Position numbers and translations under genes: made by a program | From: Escarpia spicata | Taxonomy: Eukaryota > Annelida > Polychaeta > Sabellida > Siboglinidae | Direction of reading: 5' to 3' | DNA length: 64,000 nucleotides | Assembly: GCA_963995525.1 (NCBI GenBank) | Contig: OZ023207.1 | Span: forward strand, 28,436,373 to 28,500,372 | Notes under the pieces: model-generated | The model's database searches: none | The model's input: the letters and a program-made list of their open reading frames with translations, nothing else | What the model was told of the DNA's origin: nothing | Part shown: in pieces, positions 12,586-23,037 of the stretch | Numbering within the stretch: position 1 is the first letter of the stretch | Layout of the letters: every line of letters begins with the position of its first letter

Positions 12586-15390
12586 GTCCAGGGAGGGGTC
12601 AATAATTTGTACTCGGACAAGTGTGTTATAGTATTCGTATTGATCTCACTGTATGGACTTAGTAAACATAACCTTCTGGTGTGTCCAGGGAGTGGTCAAT
12701 AATTTGTACTCGGGCAAGTGTGTTATAGTAATCGTATTGATCTCACTGTATGGACTTAGTAAAGATAACCTTCTGGTGTGTCCAGGGAGGGGTCAATAAA
12801 TTGTACTCGGACAAGTGTTGTTATAGTATTCGTATTGATCTCACTGTATGGACTTAGTAAAGATAACCTTCTGGTGTGTCCAGGGAGGGGTCAATAAATT
12901 GTACTCGGACAAATGTTGTTATAGTATTCGTATTGATTTCACTCTGTGGACTTAGTAAAGATAACCTTCTGTTGTGTCCAGGGAGGGGTCAATAAATTGT
13001 ACTAGGACAAGTGTTGTTATAGTATTCGTATTGATCTCACTGTATGGACTTAGTAAAGATAACCTTCTGGTGTGTCCAGGGAGGGGTCAATAATTTGTAC
13101 TCGGACAAGTGTTGTTATAGTATTCGTATTGATTTCACTATGTGGACTTAGTAAAGATAACCTTCTGTTGTGTCCAGGGAGGGGTCAATAAATTGTACTC
13201 GGACAAGTGTTGTTATAGTATTCGTATTTATCTCACTGTATGGACTTAGTAAAGATAACCTTCTGGTGTGTCCAGGGAGGGGTCAATAATTTGTACTCGG
13301 AAAAGTGTGTTATAATATTCGTATTGATCTCACTGTATGGACTTAGTAAAGATAACCTTCTGGTGTGTCCAGGGTGGGGTCAATAAATTGTACTTGGACA
13401 AGTGTTGTTATAGTATTCGTATTGATCTCACTGTGTGGACTTAGTAAAGATAACCTTCTGGTGTGTCCAGGGAGGGGCCAATAATTTGTACTCGGGCAAG
13501 TGTGTTATAGTATTCGTATTGATCTCACTGTATGGACTTAGTAAAGAAAACCTTCTGGTGTGTCTAGGGAGGGGTCAATAAATTGTACTCGGACAAGTGT
13601 TGTTATAGTATTCGTATTGATTTCACTGTGTGGACTTAGTAAAGATAACCTTCTGTTGTGTCCAGGGAGGGATCAATAAATTGTACTCGGACAAGTGTTG
13701 TTATAGTATTCGTATTGATCTCACTGTATGGACTTAGTAAAGATAACCTTCTGGTGTGTCCAGGGAGGGGTCAATAATTTGTACTCGGACAAGTGTTGTT
13801 ATAGTATTCGTATAAATTTCACTGTGTGGACTTAGTAAAGATAACCTTCTGTTGTGTCCAGGGAGGGGTTAATAAATTGTACTCGGACAAGTGTTGTTAT
13901 AGTATTCGTATTGATCTCACTGTATGGACTTAGTAAAGATAACCTTTTGGTGTGTCCAGGGAGGGGTCAATAATTTGTACTCGGACAAGTGTGTTATAAT
14001 ATTCGTATTGATCTCACTGTGTGGATTTAGTAAAGATAACCTTCTGGTGTGTCCAGGGAGGGGGTCAATAATTTGTACTCGGACAAGTGTGTTATAGTAT
14101 TCGTATTGATCTCACTGTATGGACTTAGTAAAGATAACCTTCTGGTGTGTCCAGGGAGGGACCAATAATTTGTACTCGGGCAAGTGTGTTATAGTATTCG
14201 TATTGATCTCACTGTATGGACTTAGTAAAGATAACCTTCTGGTGTGTCCAGGGTGGGGCCAATCAATTGTACTTGGACAAGTGTTGTTATAGTATTCGTA
14301 TTGATCTCACTGTGTGGACTTAGTAAAGATAACCTTCTGGTGTGTCCAGGGAGGGGCCAATAATTTGTACTCGGGCAAGTGTGTTATAGTATTCGTATTG
14401 ATCTCACTGTATGGACTTAGTAAAGATAACCTTCTGGTGTGTCCAGGGTGGGGCCAATAAATTGTACTTCGACAAGTGTTGTTATAGTATTCGTATTGAT
14501 CTCACTGTGTGGACTTAGTAAAGATAACCTTCTGGTGTGTCCAGGGTGGGGCCAATAATTTGTACTTGGACAAGTGTTGTTATAGTATTCGTATTGATCT
14601 CACTGTATGGACTTAGTAAAGATAACCTTCTGGTGTGTCCAGGGTGGGGCCAATAAATTGTACTCGGACAAGTGTTGTTATAGTATTCGTATTGATCTCA
14701 CTGTGTGGACTTAGTAAAGATAACCTTCTGATGTGTCCAGGGAGGGGCCAATAATTTGTACTTGGACAAGTGTGTTATAGTATTCGTATTGATCTCACTG
14801 TATGGACTTAGTAAACATAACCTTCTGGTGTGACCTGGGAGGGGTCAATAATTTGTACTCGGGCAAGTGTGTTATAGTATTCGTATTGATCTCACTGTAT
14901 GGACTTAGTAAAGATAACCTTCTGGTGTGTCCAGGGAGGGGGTCAATAATTTGTACTTGGACAAGTGTGTTATATTATTCGTATTGATCTCACTGTATGG
15001 ACTTAGTAAAGATAACCTTCTGGTGTGTCCAGGGAGGGGTCAATAATTTGTACTTGGACAAGTGTGTTATAGTATTCGTATTGATCTCTCTGTGTGGACT
15101 TAGTAAAGATAACCTTCTGGTGTGTCCAGGGAGGGGTCAATAATTTATACTTGGACAAGTGTGTTATAGTATTCGTATTGCTCTCAATGTATGGACTTAG
15201 TAAAGATAACCTTCTGGTGTGTCCAGGGAGGGTTCAATAAATTGTACTCGGACAAGTGTTGTTATAGTATTCGTATTGATCTCACTGTGAGGACTTAGTA
15301 AAGATAACCTTCTGGTGTGTCCAGGGAGGGGCCAATAATTTGTACTCGGACAAGTGTTGTTACAGTATTCGTATTGATCTCACTGTCTGG

Positions 15391-16004
15391 ATTTATAATA
15401 AGGCATGATAGAGTCGACAGTTCTGCTTTCAAACTAAACTCTGAAATGCACGCTTCACAGGACTGGTCATCTACCTTTAATGTCGTTGCAGGGTTATGCG
15501 TTCAGGATTTTCAAACATGCATAACATAAAACCTAATCACACTTTCTGTATATATACAGAGACATATTTGTAGAAAGCATTATTATCTTTAGAATAACAG
15601 AAAAACACTAAGATCCACCCCTGGAACTGCACGCTTTTGAAATATTGGGCCCCCGGGCGAATTTTTTTAAATCTAAATCTACAAACCCTCCCAATGGATC
15701 AGCTAAATAAAATAAAAAATTTCAGCCACATACCTACAAAACTAACAGAGTTATAGGTCCACAGAATAAAATGTAATCTACTGTTTTATAATAGAGACGT
15801 GGGAAATGAACTCGATGGACACACCAGGATTACTGACCTACATCCACATTGCATGCAATGAAAACCAAAGACCGTGTATCAATTTACAAGACGGTCCAGC
15901 GCGCGCTGTTCCCATTGTTCAAAAAAGTACGTCAATGGAGCGGTCAGTCCACTATTCTGGAGGCGCGCCAAGCCAGAACGGATGCACAGACGGGGTCAGT
16001 CTAC
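15391..16004. other. Spacer, no gene recognised
   Basis: Array edge followed by AT-rich sequence. Short frames (15317-15529, 15806-16042 and 15874-16062, +) show no domain or splice evidence. The last part (from about 15960) leads into a dispersed repeat. Confidence 0.5.
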
Positions 16005-16395
16005 AGTTAGTTTTCGCATTGGTTGCCATGTTAGAATTTTGAATGATTATAAGAAAACGTAACCTACAAAAATTCTGAAACTTCTTACCTGCTGTTGCCA
16101 TCATCTCATTAACATGCTGGTCGAGCGAGTTTAGTCAAAATCTAATATTTCTAGCTCTCGTAAAATGCCTGTATGTATGACACCCGTCAAAATTTACAAA
16201 TTGATGTAAGCAATACTCCGGCTAAAGGGTCAAATAGCCTAATTGCTGCCAAATATCTTTCCGCTTAGGAAAATCAGCTAAAAAATAAACCATTTTACTG
16301 TGAACAGCTTCTACAATCACACCAGGAAGTCTGACTACCCGGGTACTCAAATGCACTTATGTCAGAGCATATGAATTTTGTAAAAAAAATCACAT
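16005..16395 (+). repeat. Dispersed repeat, second copy at 46035-46403
   Basis: About 370-390 bp aligns with 46035-46403 in the same orientation at roughly 80-85 percent by eye. Shared blocks include gattataagaaaacgt, tttagtcaaaatctaat and aaaatgcctgtatgtatgac. No reading frame is conserved between the copies, so it is annotated as a non-coding interspersed repeat of unknown class. Confidence 0.85.
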
Positions 16396-16436
16396 CTCAA
16401 ACATACACTACCTTTTTTTCGTCTAACTGGAGCAGG

Positions 16437-17286
16437 ACTCCAGACGCATGTGCCAGCAGGACCACAGACACATGTGCCAGCAGGACCACAGACACATGTG
16501 CCAGCAGGACCACAGACACATGTGCCAGCAGGACCACAGACACATGTGCCAGCAGGACCACAGACACATGTGCGAGCAGGACCACAGACGCATGTGCCAG
16601 CAGGACCACAGACGCATGTGCCTGCAGGACCACAGACGCATGTGCCAGCAGGACCACAGACACATGTGCCAGCAGGACCACAGACACATGTGCCAGCAGG
16701 ACCACAGACACATGTGCCAGCAGGACCAGAGACACATGTGCCAGCAGGACCACAGACGCATGTGCCAGCAGGACCACAGACGCATGTGCCTACAGGACCA
16801 CATACGCATGTGCCAGCAGGACCACAGACGCATGTGCCAGCAGGACCACAGACGCATGTGCCAGCAGGACTACAGACGCATGTGCCAGCAGGACCACAGG
16901 CGCATGTACCAGCAGGACCACAGGCACATGTGCCAGCAGGACCACTTGCACATGCGCCAGCAGGACCACAGGCACATGTGCCAGCAGGATCACAGACGCA
17001 TGTGCCAGCAGGACCACAGACGCATGTGCCAGCAGGACCACAAACGCATGTGCCAGCAGGACCACAGACGCATGTGCCAGCAAGACCACATACGCATGTG
17101 CCAGCAGGACCACAGACGCATGTGCCAGCAGGACCACAGACGCATGTGCCAGCAGGACCACAGACACATGTGCCAGCTGGACCACAGACACATGTGCCAG
17201 CAGGACCACAGGCACATGTGCCAGCAGGACCACAGACACATGTGCCAGCAGGACCACAGGCACATGTGCCAGCAGGACCACAGTGC
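16437..17286. repeat. Minisatellite, 24-bp unit, about 35 copies
   Basis: The unit ccagcaggaccacagacacatgtg-type repeats about 35 times. It is a multiple of three without stops, so long open frames appear in several frames on both strands (up to 324 codons). In one plus frame the octapeptide is PAGPQTHV, and the commonest variant (aca/acg) is synonymous there, but other variants give Q to H, P to L, P to S and G to R changes. I see no start context, splice site or flanking domain, and judge it non-coding. Confidence 0.95.
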
Positions 17287-17477
17287 CAGCCTCCAAAATG
17301 GCAGACAAAAACTTGCATTATAGACTGCCATGATCTCGCTCAGTGACGCCTCCTGTCTAAACATAGGCTCCTTGACGAAAACTAAGCTCGTCCTTCATAA
17401 ATTATGACTGCTCCCTTAAGATTGGTTTAGTATCTTTACAAAATCCAAAAAAACACCCAAAAGTAACTATATACTTT

Positions 17478-17605
17478 TTGTGGTAGTATTGAGCAACAAT
17501 CAGAGTTTCACGTCTGAGGCCCCCAGCAACTGATACAGAAAGAAACAACAGTTATAGTTCGAACAACTGATTATCAGCTTGAGGCTTATTAAAGTTAACC
17601 TTCTG
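17478..17605 (+). repeat. Unexpanded copy of the sequence that borders the 97-bp array
   Basis: Matches 1258-1390, including the first bases of the 97-bp unit (gaggcttattaaagttaaccttctg), and then diverges into cttttaactgtatac. A short direct repeat, aact(a/g)tatactttttgt, lies on either side of it (about 17464 and 17609), so it could be an inserted piece. Confidence 0.8.
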
Positions 17606-17969
17606 CTTTTTAACTGTATACTTTTTGTAGACTTTGTGAACGTGAACTTGTGCAACTACCCGATGAAATCGATGCTAGGTTACTTATATGAATTAAGTCT
17701 TAAGAGTTGTTTCTCCACATAGCCCCTTCTTTCTGGGGCTAACCTAAGAGTTGTGCAGTGCGCATTGCAAAGGATGCGTGAAACTAAATTTGAAATATAA
17801 TTTAAAAAAAGTAAAACAAATAATTGTGTCAACCAAGTGCCATAATTAGTTTTCAAGGGTATCAATGTTATTTTGTGAATAGGGATTCCAGGCTACAGCT
17901 CCGGACTGTTTCCTTAACTTTATATGTTGCAGGGTGGAGAGTGCGTTGAGTGAGGCCAAGTTTTCTAGC

Positions 17970-19996
17970 GGATTGAGATGCAGTGGTGTGGACATGCTTT
18001 GTCCACGACAGTTTAGAGATAGGAGTGTGAATCGACTTGGACACTGGTTGGTTGGATTGAGATGCAGTGGTGTGGACATGCTTTGTCCACGACAGTTTAG
18101 AGATAGGAGTGTGAATCGACTTGGACACTGGTTGGTTGGATTGAGATGCAGTGGTGTGGACATGCTTTGTCCACGACAGTTTAGAGATAGGAGTGTGAAT
18201 CGACTTGGACACTGGTTGGTTGGATTGAGATGCAGTGGTGTGGACATGCTTTGTCCACGACAGTTTAGAGATAGGAGTGTGAATCGACTTGGACACTGGT
18301 TGGTTGGATTGAGATGCAGTGGTGTGGACATGATTTGTCCACGACAGTTTAGAGATAGGAGTGTGAATCGACTTGGACACTGGTTGGTTGGATTGAGATG
18401 CAGTGGTGTGGACATGCTTTGTCCACGACAGTTTAGAGATAGGAGTGTGAATCGACTTGGACACTGGTTGGTTGGATTGAGATGCAGTGGTGTGGACATG
18501 CTTTGTCCACGACAGTTTAGAGATAGGAGTGTGAATCGACTTGGACACTGGTTGGTTGGATTGAGATGCAGTGGTGTGGACATGCTTTGTCCACGACAGT
18601 TTAGAGATAGGAGTGTGAATCGACTTGGACACTGGTTGGTTGGATTGAGATGCAGTGGTGTGGACATGCTTTGTCCACGACAGTTTAGAGATAGGAGTGT
18701 GAATCGACTTGGACACTGGTTGGTTGGATTGAGATGCAGTGGTGTGGACATGCTTTGTCCACGACAGTTTAGAGATAGGAGTGTGAATCGACTTGGACAC
18801 TGGTTGGTTGGATTGAGATGCAGTGCAGTGGTGTGGACATGCTTTGTCCACGACAGTTTAGAGATAGGAGTGTGAATCGACTTGGACACTGGTTGGTTGG
18901 ATTGAGATGCAGTGGTGTGGACATGCTTTGTCCACGACAGTTTAGAGATAGGAGTGTGAATCGACTTGGACACTGGTTGGTTGGATTGAGATGCAGTGGT
19001 GTGGACATGCTTTGTCCACGACAGTTTAGAGATAGGAGTGTGAATCGACTTGGACACTGGTTGGTTGGATTGAGATGCAGTGGTGTGGACATGCTTTGTC
19101 CACGACAGTTTAGAGATAGGAGTGTGAATCGACTTGGACACTGGTTGGTTGGATTGAGATGCAGTGGTGTGGACATGCTTTGTCCACGACAGTTTAGAGA
19201 TAGGAGTGTGAATCGACTTGGACACTGGTTGGTTGGATTGAGATGCAGTGGTGTGGACATGCTTTGTCCACGACAGTTTAGAGATAGGAGTGTGGATCGA
19301 CTTGGACACTGGTTGGTTGGATTGAGATGCAGTGGTGTGGACATGCTTTGTCCACGACAGTTTAGAGATAGGAGTGTGAATCGACTTGGACACTGGTTGG
19401 TTGGATTGAGATGCAGTGGTGTGGACATGCTGTGTCCACGACAGTTTAGAGATAGGAGTGTGAATCGACTTGGACACTGGTTGGTTGGATTGAGATGCAG
19501 TGGTGTGGACATGCTTTGTCCACGACAGTTTAGAGATAGGAGTGTGAATCGACTTGGACACTGGTTGGTTGGATTGAGATGCAGTGGTGTGGACATGCTT
19601 TGTCCACGACAGTTTAGAGATAGGAGTGTGAATCGACTTGGACACTGGTTGGTTGGGTTGAGATGCAGTGGTGTGGACATGCTTTGTCCACGACAGTTTA
19701 GAGATAGGAGTGTGAATCGACTTGGACACTGGTTGGTTGGATTGAGATGCAGTGGTGTGGACATGCTTTGTCCACGACAGTTTAGAGATAGGAGTGTGAA
19801 TCGACTTGGACACTGGTTGGTTGGGTTGAGATGCAGTGGTGTGGACATGCTTTGTCCACGACAGTTTAGAGATAGGAGTGTGAATCGACTTGGACACTGG
19901 TTGGTTGGATTGAGATGCAGTGGTGTGGACATGCTTTGTCCACGACAGTTTAGAGATAGGAGTGTGAATCGACTTGGACACTGGTTGGTTTGAGAT
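17970..19996 (-). repeat. Minisatellite, 84-bp unit, about 24 copies, inside LINE F2 ORF2
   Basis: The unit (ggattgagatgcagtggtgt at 17970, 18054 and so on) is 84 bp = 28 codons. One unit near 18821 carries a 5-bp duplication (gcagt). On the minus strand the unit reads QPVSKSIHTPISKLSWTKHV and continues in HTTASQ; another frame gives VDSHSYL. These correspond to the LINE post-RT segment that in sister copy F1 reads VSSHPYLGKKLDSKL. The array enters after the LINE sequence NFNIPKCHLL and leaves into RKLGLTQRTLHPATYK and WNPYSQNNIDTLE. It is thus an in-place expansion of retrotransposon coding sequence. The 741-codon minus frame (17846-20071) results from a stop-free unit and switches frame at the 5-bp duplication; it is not a host gene. 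Confidence 0.95.
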
Positions 19997-20137
19997 GGTG
20001 TAGGTTAAGTGGCTTGGTTTGCGTTCATTCTGAGAAGGTGACACTTTGGGATATTGAAGTTCATTTGACATTTGACTGTCCAGTCGGTAGTTTGTTTAGG
20101 TCTGTTTGAAGGATGTTATGGTCTGCAGGTGTTTGGA

Positions 20138-20590
20138 TTTCTCTGATCATCGGCGAATAGTCTGATATTTGAGTTGATTGAACTGGTGATGTCATTTATG
20201 TACAGTAGGAAAAGAACAAGGCCAAGGACTGAGCCCTGGGGTACACCGGAGATGACATTTGCAGGAGCTGAGTGGGAATCATTTACAATCTGAGTGCGGT
20301 TTGTTAGAATTGACTTTATTCATTGTAGTGTGTCACCTGTGATACCATAGTAGTTTAGTTTATTGAGAAGTCATTTGTGGGGAACCTTGTCGAAAGCTTT
20401 GGAAACATCGAGGAGGATGACGTCTATTTGTTTCTGGTCGTTCGTGGAGGAAGCCCAATCACAGACTGCTTCCATGAGCTGTGTTTGGCAGGATAGTCCA
20501 GTTCGGAATCCATGCTGGTGATGGATGATAACATTGTTAGCACTGATGTGTTTCCACATGTGGCTAAGAAAGATATGCTCCATCACCTTG
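20138..20590 (-). pseudogene. Reverse transcriptase core of LINE F2
   Basis: An open segment at 20371-20586 reads through HQHGFRTGLSCQTQLMEAV and DVILLDVSKAFDKVPHK, the RT palm block with its first catalytic Asp. A frameshift follows, then LLNKLNYYGITGD, GVPQGSVLGLVLFLLYINDI and RLFADD, which carries the catalytic FADD. Bases usually found after FADD are deleted, and DHNILQTDLNKL then reads in another frame. All key RT residues are still visible but the frame is broken at least twice, so no enzyme can be made. Confidence 0.9.
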
Positions 20591-21012
20591 CACAGAATGC
20601 ATGCCAGGGAAATCGGTTTATAATTTACAGGATCGCTTTTGCTGCCGTTCTTGTATACTGGAGTGGGAAGAGCTGTGGTTCAGGCTTGTGGGAGTTTGTT
20701 GGAGGTGTATGATTGCTGGAATATGTGTTGAATTATTGTGGATATTTCTCTGGCAGTGTCCTTTAAAACGTTTGCTGGGATTTCATTTGGTCCTGACGCC
20801 TTGTTTGGTTTTAGAGCTTCAATCTGTTTTATGCCATTTAATCCGACATCAAGTGTTTGGATTGAAGGGAATGGTGATGGGCTTTTAGTTGGGATAGGAA
20901 GTTGTTCTTTGGTGAAAACTTATTTGAAGTGGTGCACTTAATATGTTTGCATTGTCGTGATAACTTGTCTGCATCTTGCCATTTGCTTTTAGTGTTGGGA
21001 TGCCCAGGTTTT

Positions 21013-21331
21013 CTGTGTTTGTTTGTTTAATGAAGGGCCAGAATCACTTAGGGTTCGTGGTCTTTCTGTTTTTGTTTGTTTAATGAAGGGCCAGAATCAC
21101 TTAGGGTTCGTGGTCTTTCTGTTTTTGTTTGTTTAATGAAGGGCCAGAATCACTTAGGGTTCGTGGTCTTTCTGTTTTGTTTGTTTAATGAAGGGCCAGA
21201 ATCACTTAGGGTTTGTGGTCTTTCTGTTTTTGTTTGTTTAATGAAGGGCCAGAATCACTTAGGGTTCGTGGTCTTTCTGTTTTTGTTTGTTTAATGAAGG
21301 GCCAGAATCACTTAGGGTTTGTGGTCTTTCG
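21013..21331 (-). repeat. Minisatellite, 53-bp unit, 6 copies, inside LINE F2 ORF2
   Basis: The core taatgaagggccag recurs at 21028, 21081, 21134, 21186, 21239 and 21292 (one unit is 52 bp). The minus strand of the outermost unit continues directly as FWPFIKQTNTENLGIPTLK, a standard pre-RT LINE segment. Sister copy F1 has the same site once (FWSPIK, IGIPTLQ, near 24430-24475). The array is an expansion of LINE coding DNA and its period is not a multiple of three. Confidence 0.93.
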
Positions 21332-21469
21332 CCAATGATGTTATCGATGTAGCTGTTGTAGGATTTTGTTATTTCTTTGTTGATTTCTTTTCTTAGGTTT
21401 TAGAAATGTTCGAAATGTTTCTTTTTCTTTGTTTTCTTAGCATTAGTGTGAGTTTTCTTTGTAGTCTCA

Positions 21470-21890
21470 TTATGTTTTTGTGATCCAGGGTAAATGCGGT
21501 TTTGATTTTGTCATGCGGCTAGGAATGAACTGTTCTATCAGTTTAGTGTAGTTTTGGTGAAAGAAGTTCCAGTTTGAATCAATGTCTAGATTATCAGGAT
21601 TTCGGGCAAAGTAGTTTTGAGCAAGAAGGGTACAGTTTGATTTGAGGGTTTCCCAGTTATCAGACTTATAGTTGTACACTTTGTGTGGAGGTTTGGTTTT
21701 CTTCATTGGGTTCATATTAATGTGAAAGAGAACAGCTTCGTGATCGCTCATGTTTGTCCCTGTGTTTTTACGCTGGAGATAAGGGCGGGGTTTGATGTAA
21801 CTACTAGGTCAAGGATATCTCCAGAGTCTGGTCAGGTCGGTTCATTTACCAATTTGTTAAACTACAAACAGGTAGATGTTAGGGTATATG
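21470..21890 (-). pseudogene. Endonuclease C-terminus and linker of LINE F2
   Basis: The minus strand encodes DILDLVVTSNPALISS, then MSDHEAVLFHINMNPMKKT with the conserved SDH of APE-type endonucleases, and a linker ending PSRMTKSKPHLPWITKT. A frameshift separates the first two blocks and a TGA lies near the start (EPT-stop-PDSGD). The N-terminal endonuclease half is missing upstream of 21890. Order and motifs match the usual non-LTR layout. Confidence 0.85.
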
Positions 21891-22187
21891 AATATTAGTA
21901 AGTTATAGTCCTGGGCCGACTCAGGACTCATGGTATTTTACAACGCAGGGGTGACAGTTGTACACCTGAAGGAGGGCTTGTTAATACGCTCAGGAGATGA
22001 TAAGACAGAGGGTGGATATTATTCCTGACTTAGAATAAGGTGTTGCTAATCTAGAGCTATTTTAATAATGCCTAGTTTATGTCTTATGTCTTAGTCTTAA
22101 TCGAATTATTCCAAACAGCCCAAACTTGAGCTAACGCAGGAGTTTGTGCTGCTTCTTTGTGTGTATGCGTTGCGGGTAGTTTGTTTG
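21891..22187. other. Spacer between LINE copies F2 and F1
   Basis: No coding or repeat signal beyond the possible 3' untranslated end of LINE F1, which is transcribed leftward and whose stop codon is near 22188. Confidence 0.4.
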
Positions 22188-22336
22188 TTTATTTTATAGG
22201 CAATTTAGGTGATTGGGTGTGGTGAAAGGGAGGTTCATGCTTGCTGTTTGAAATGCTATGGGGTTTTCTAGTTCAGTAATTTGTGGTAGGATCATATTCC
22301 AGATTCGAACTGCTCGGGGATAGAAAGAAAAGACGG

Positions 22337-23037
22337 TTTGTTGACTGTGTTAGTAGACCTGGTGGGGGGTGATGTTGACTGTGTTAGTAGACCTGGTGGG
22401 GGTGATGTTGACTGTGTTAGTAGACCTGGTGGGGGTGATGTTGACTGTGTTAGTAGACCTGGTGGGGGTGATGTTGACTGTGTTAGTAGACCTGGTGGGG
22501 GTGATGTTGACTGTGTTAGTAGACCTGGTGGGGGTGATGTTGAATGTGTTAGTAGACCTGGTGGGAGGTGATGTTGACTGTGTTAGTAGACCTGGTGGGG
22601 GTGATGTTGACTGTGTTAGTAGACCTGGTGGGGGGTGATGTTGACTGTGTTAGTAGACCTGGTGGGGCTGATGTTGACTGTGTTAGTAGACCTGGTGGGG
22701 GTGATGTTGACGGTGTTAGTAGACCTGGTGGGGGTGATGTTGACGGTGTTAGTAGACCTGGTGGAGTTGATGTTGACTGTGTTAGTAGACCTGGTTGGGG
22801 GTGATGTTGACTGTGTTAGTAAACCTGGTGGGGGTGATGTTGACGGTGTTAATAGACCTGGTGGGGGGTGATGTTGACGGTGTTAGTAGACCTGGTGGAG
22901 GTGATGTTGACTGTGTTAGTAGACCTGGTTGGGGGTGATGTTGACTGTGTTAGTAGACCTGGTGGGGGTGATGTTGACGGTGTTAGTAGACCTGGTGGGG
23001 GGTGATGTTGACGGTGTTAGTAGACCTGGTGGATGTT
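22337..23037 (-). repeat. Minisatellite, 33/34-bp unit, 21 copies, inside LINE F1 ORF2
   Basis: A unit of tgttagtagacctggtgggg plus gtgatgttgactg repeats 21 times with 33- and 34-bp length variants. The array lies between the minus-strand segments FYKILNNNQHPPGLLTPSTS and QTVFSFYPRAVRIWN, a region contiguous in related LINEs. In one frame the unit reads TRSTNTVNITP. The 34-bp variants break the frame, so the array is not translated as one protein. Confidence 0.95.

Larger units (their letters stand above)
1366..15390. repeat. Very long minisatellite, 97-bp unit, about 144 copies
   Basis: A unit of about 97 bp starting cttagtaaagataaccttct repeats for 14 kb with few interruptions. Unit length varies from 96 to 98 through small indels (gtgtgtta against gtgttgtta; gggtgggtc against gggtggggtc). 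Recurrent variant sites (gggagggg/gggtgggg, tcaataa/ccaataa, cttgg/ctcgg/cgggc, gtatgg/gtgtgg/gtctgg) act as unit haplotypes and reveal higher-order structure. Divergence rises toward the right end (12.6-15.4 kb), as expected if homogenisation is strongest inside the array. Open frames of 60-90 codons are by-products. No telomeric or CENP-B-like motif was noticed. Confidence 0.98.
17850..21890 (-). mobile_element. LINE F2, degenerate non-LTR retrotransposon copy with two internal minisatellites
   Basis: Read from 21890 down to 17850, the minus strand encodes in order: endonuclease C-terminus (DILDLVVTSNPALISS, then MSDHEAVLF), a linker (PHLPWIT), a pre-RT segment (FWPFIKQ, GIPTLK), reverse transcriptase (VSKAFDKVPHK, GVPQGSVLG, RLFADD) and a post-RT region ending in WNPYSQNNIDTLE. 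The frame is broken by stops and frameshifts, and the copy stops at about 17850, before the LINE C-terminus. A 53-bp array sits in the pre-RT segment and an 84-bp array in the post-RT segment. The clade is uncertain (Jockey/CR1 group). Confidence 0.9.

Noticed and set aside
2166..14987. Numerous 60-90-codon frames such as MSREGPIICTWTS and MDLVKITFWC
   Set aside because: They are read from the 97-bp minisatellite, recur with the array period and have no start, stop or domain logic of their own.
1..15390. CRISPR-like regular repeats
   Set aside because: Units are directly adjacent without unique spacers, and the sequence is clearly eukaryotic.
1366..15390. Centromere or telomere
   Set aside because: Higher-order structure alone is not enough. 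No telomeric hexamers or CENP-B-like box seen, and the flanks are ordinary dispersed repeats.
16359..17364. Overlapping frames of 124-324 codons on both strands
   Set aside because: A stop-free 24-bp unit keeps several frames open. No splice sites or flanking coding sequence.
17846..20071. 741-codon protein on the minus strand
   Set aside because: LINE fragment plus a stop-free 84-bp array that changes frame at a 5-bp duplication.
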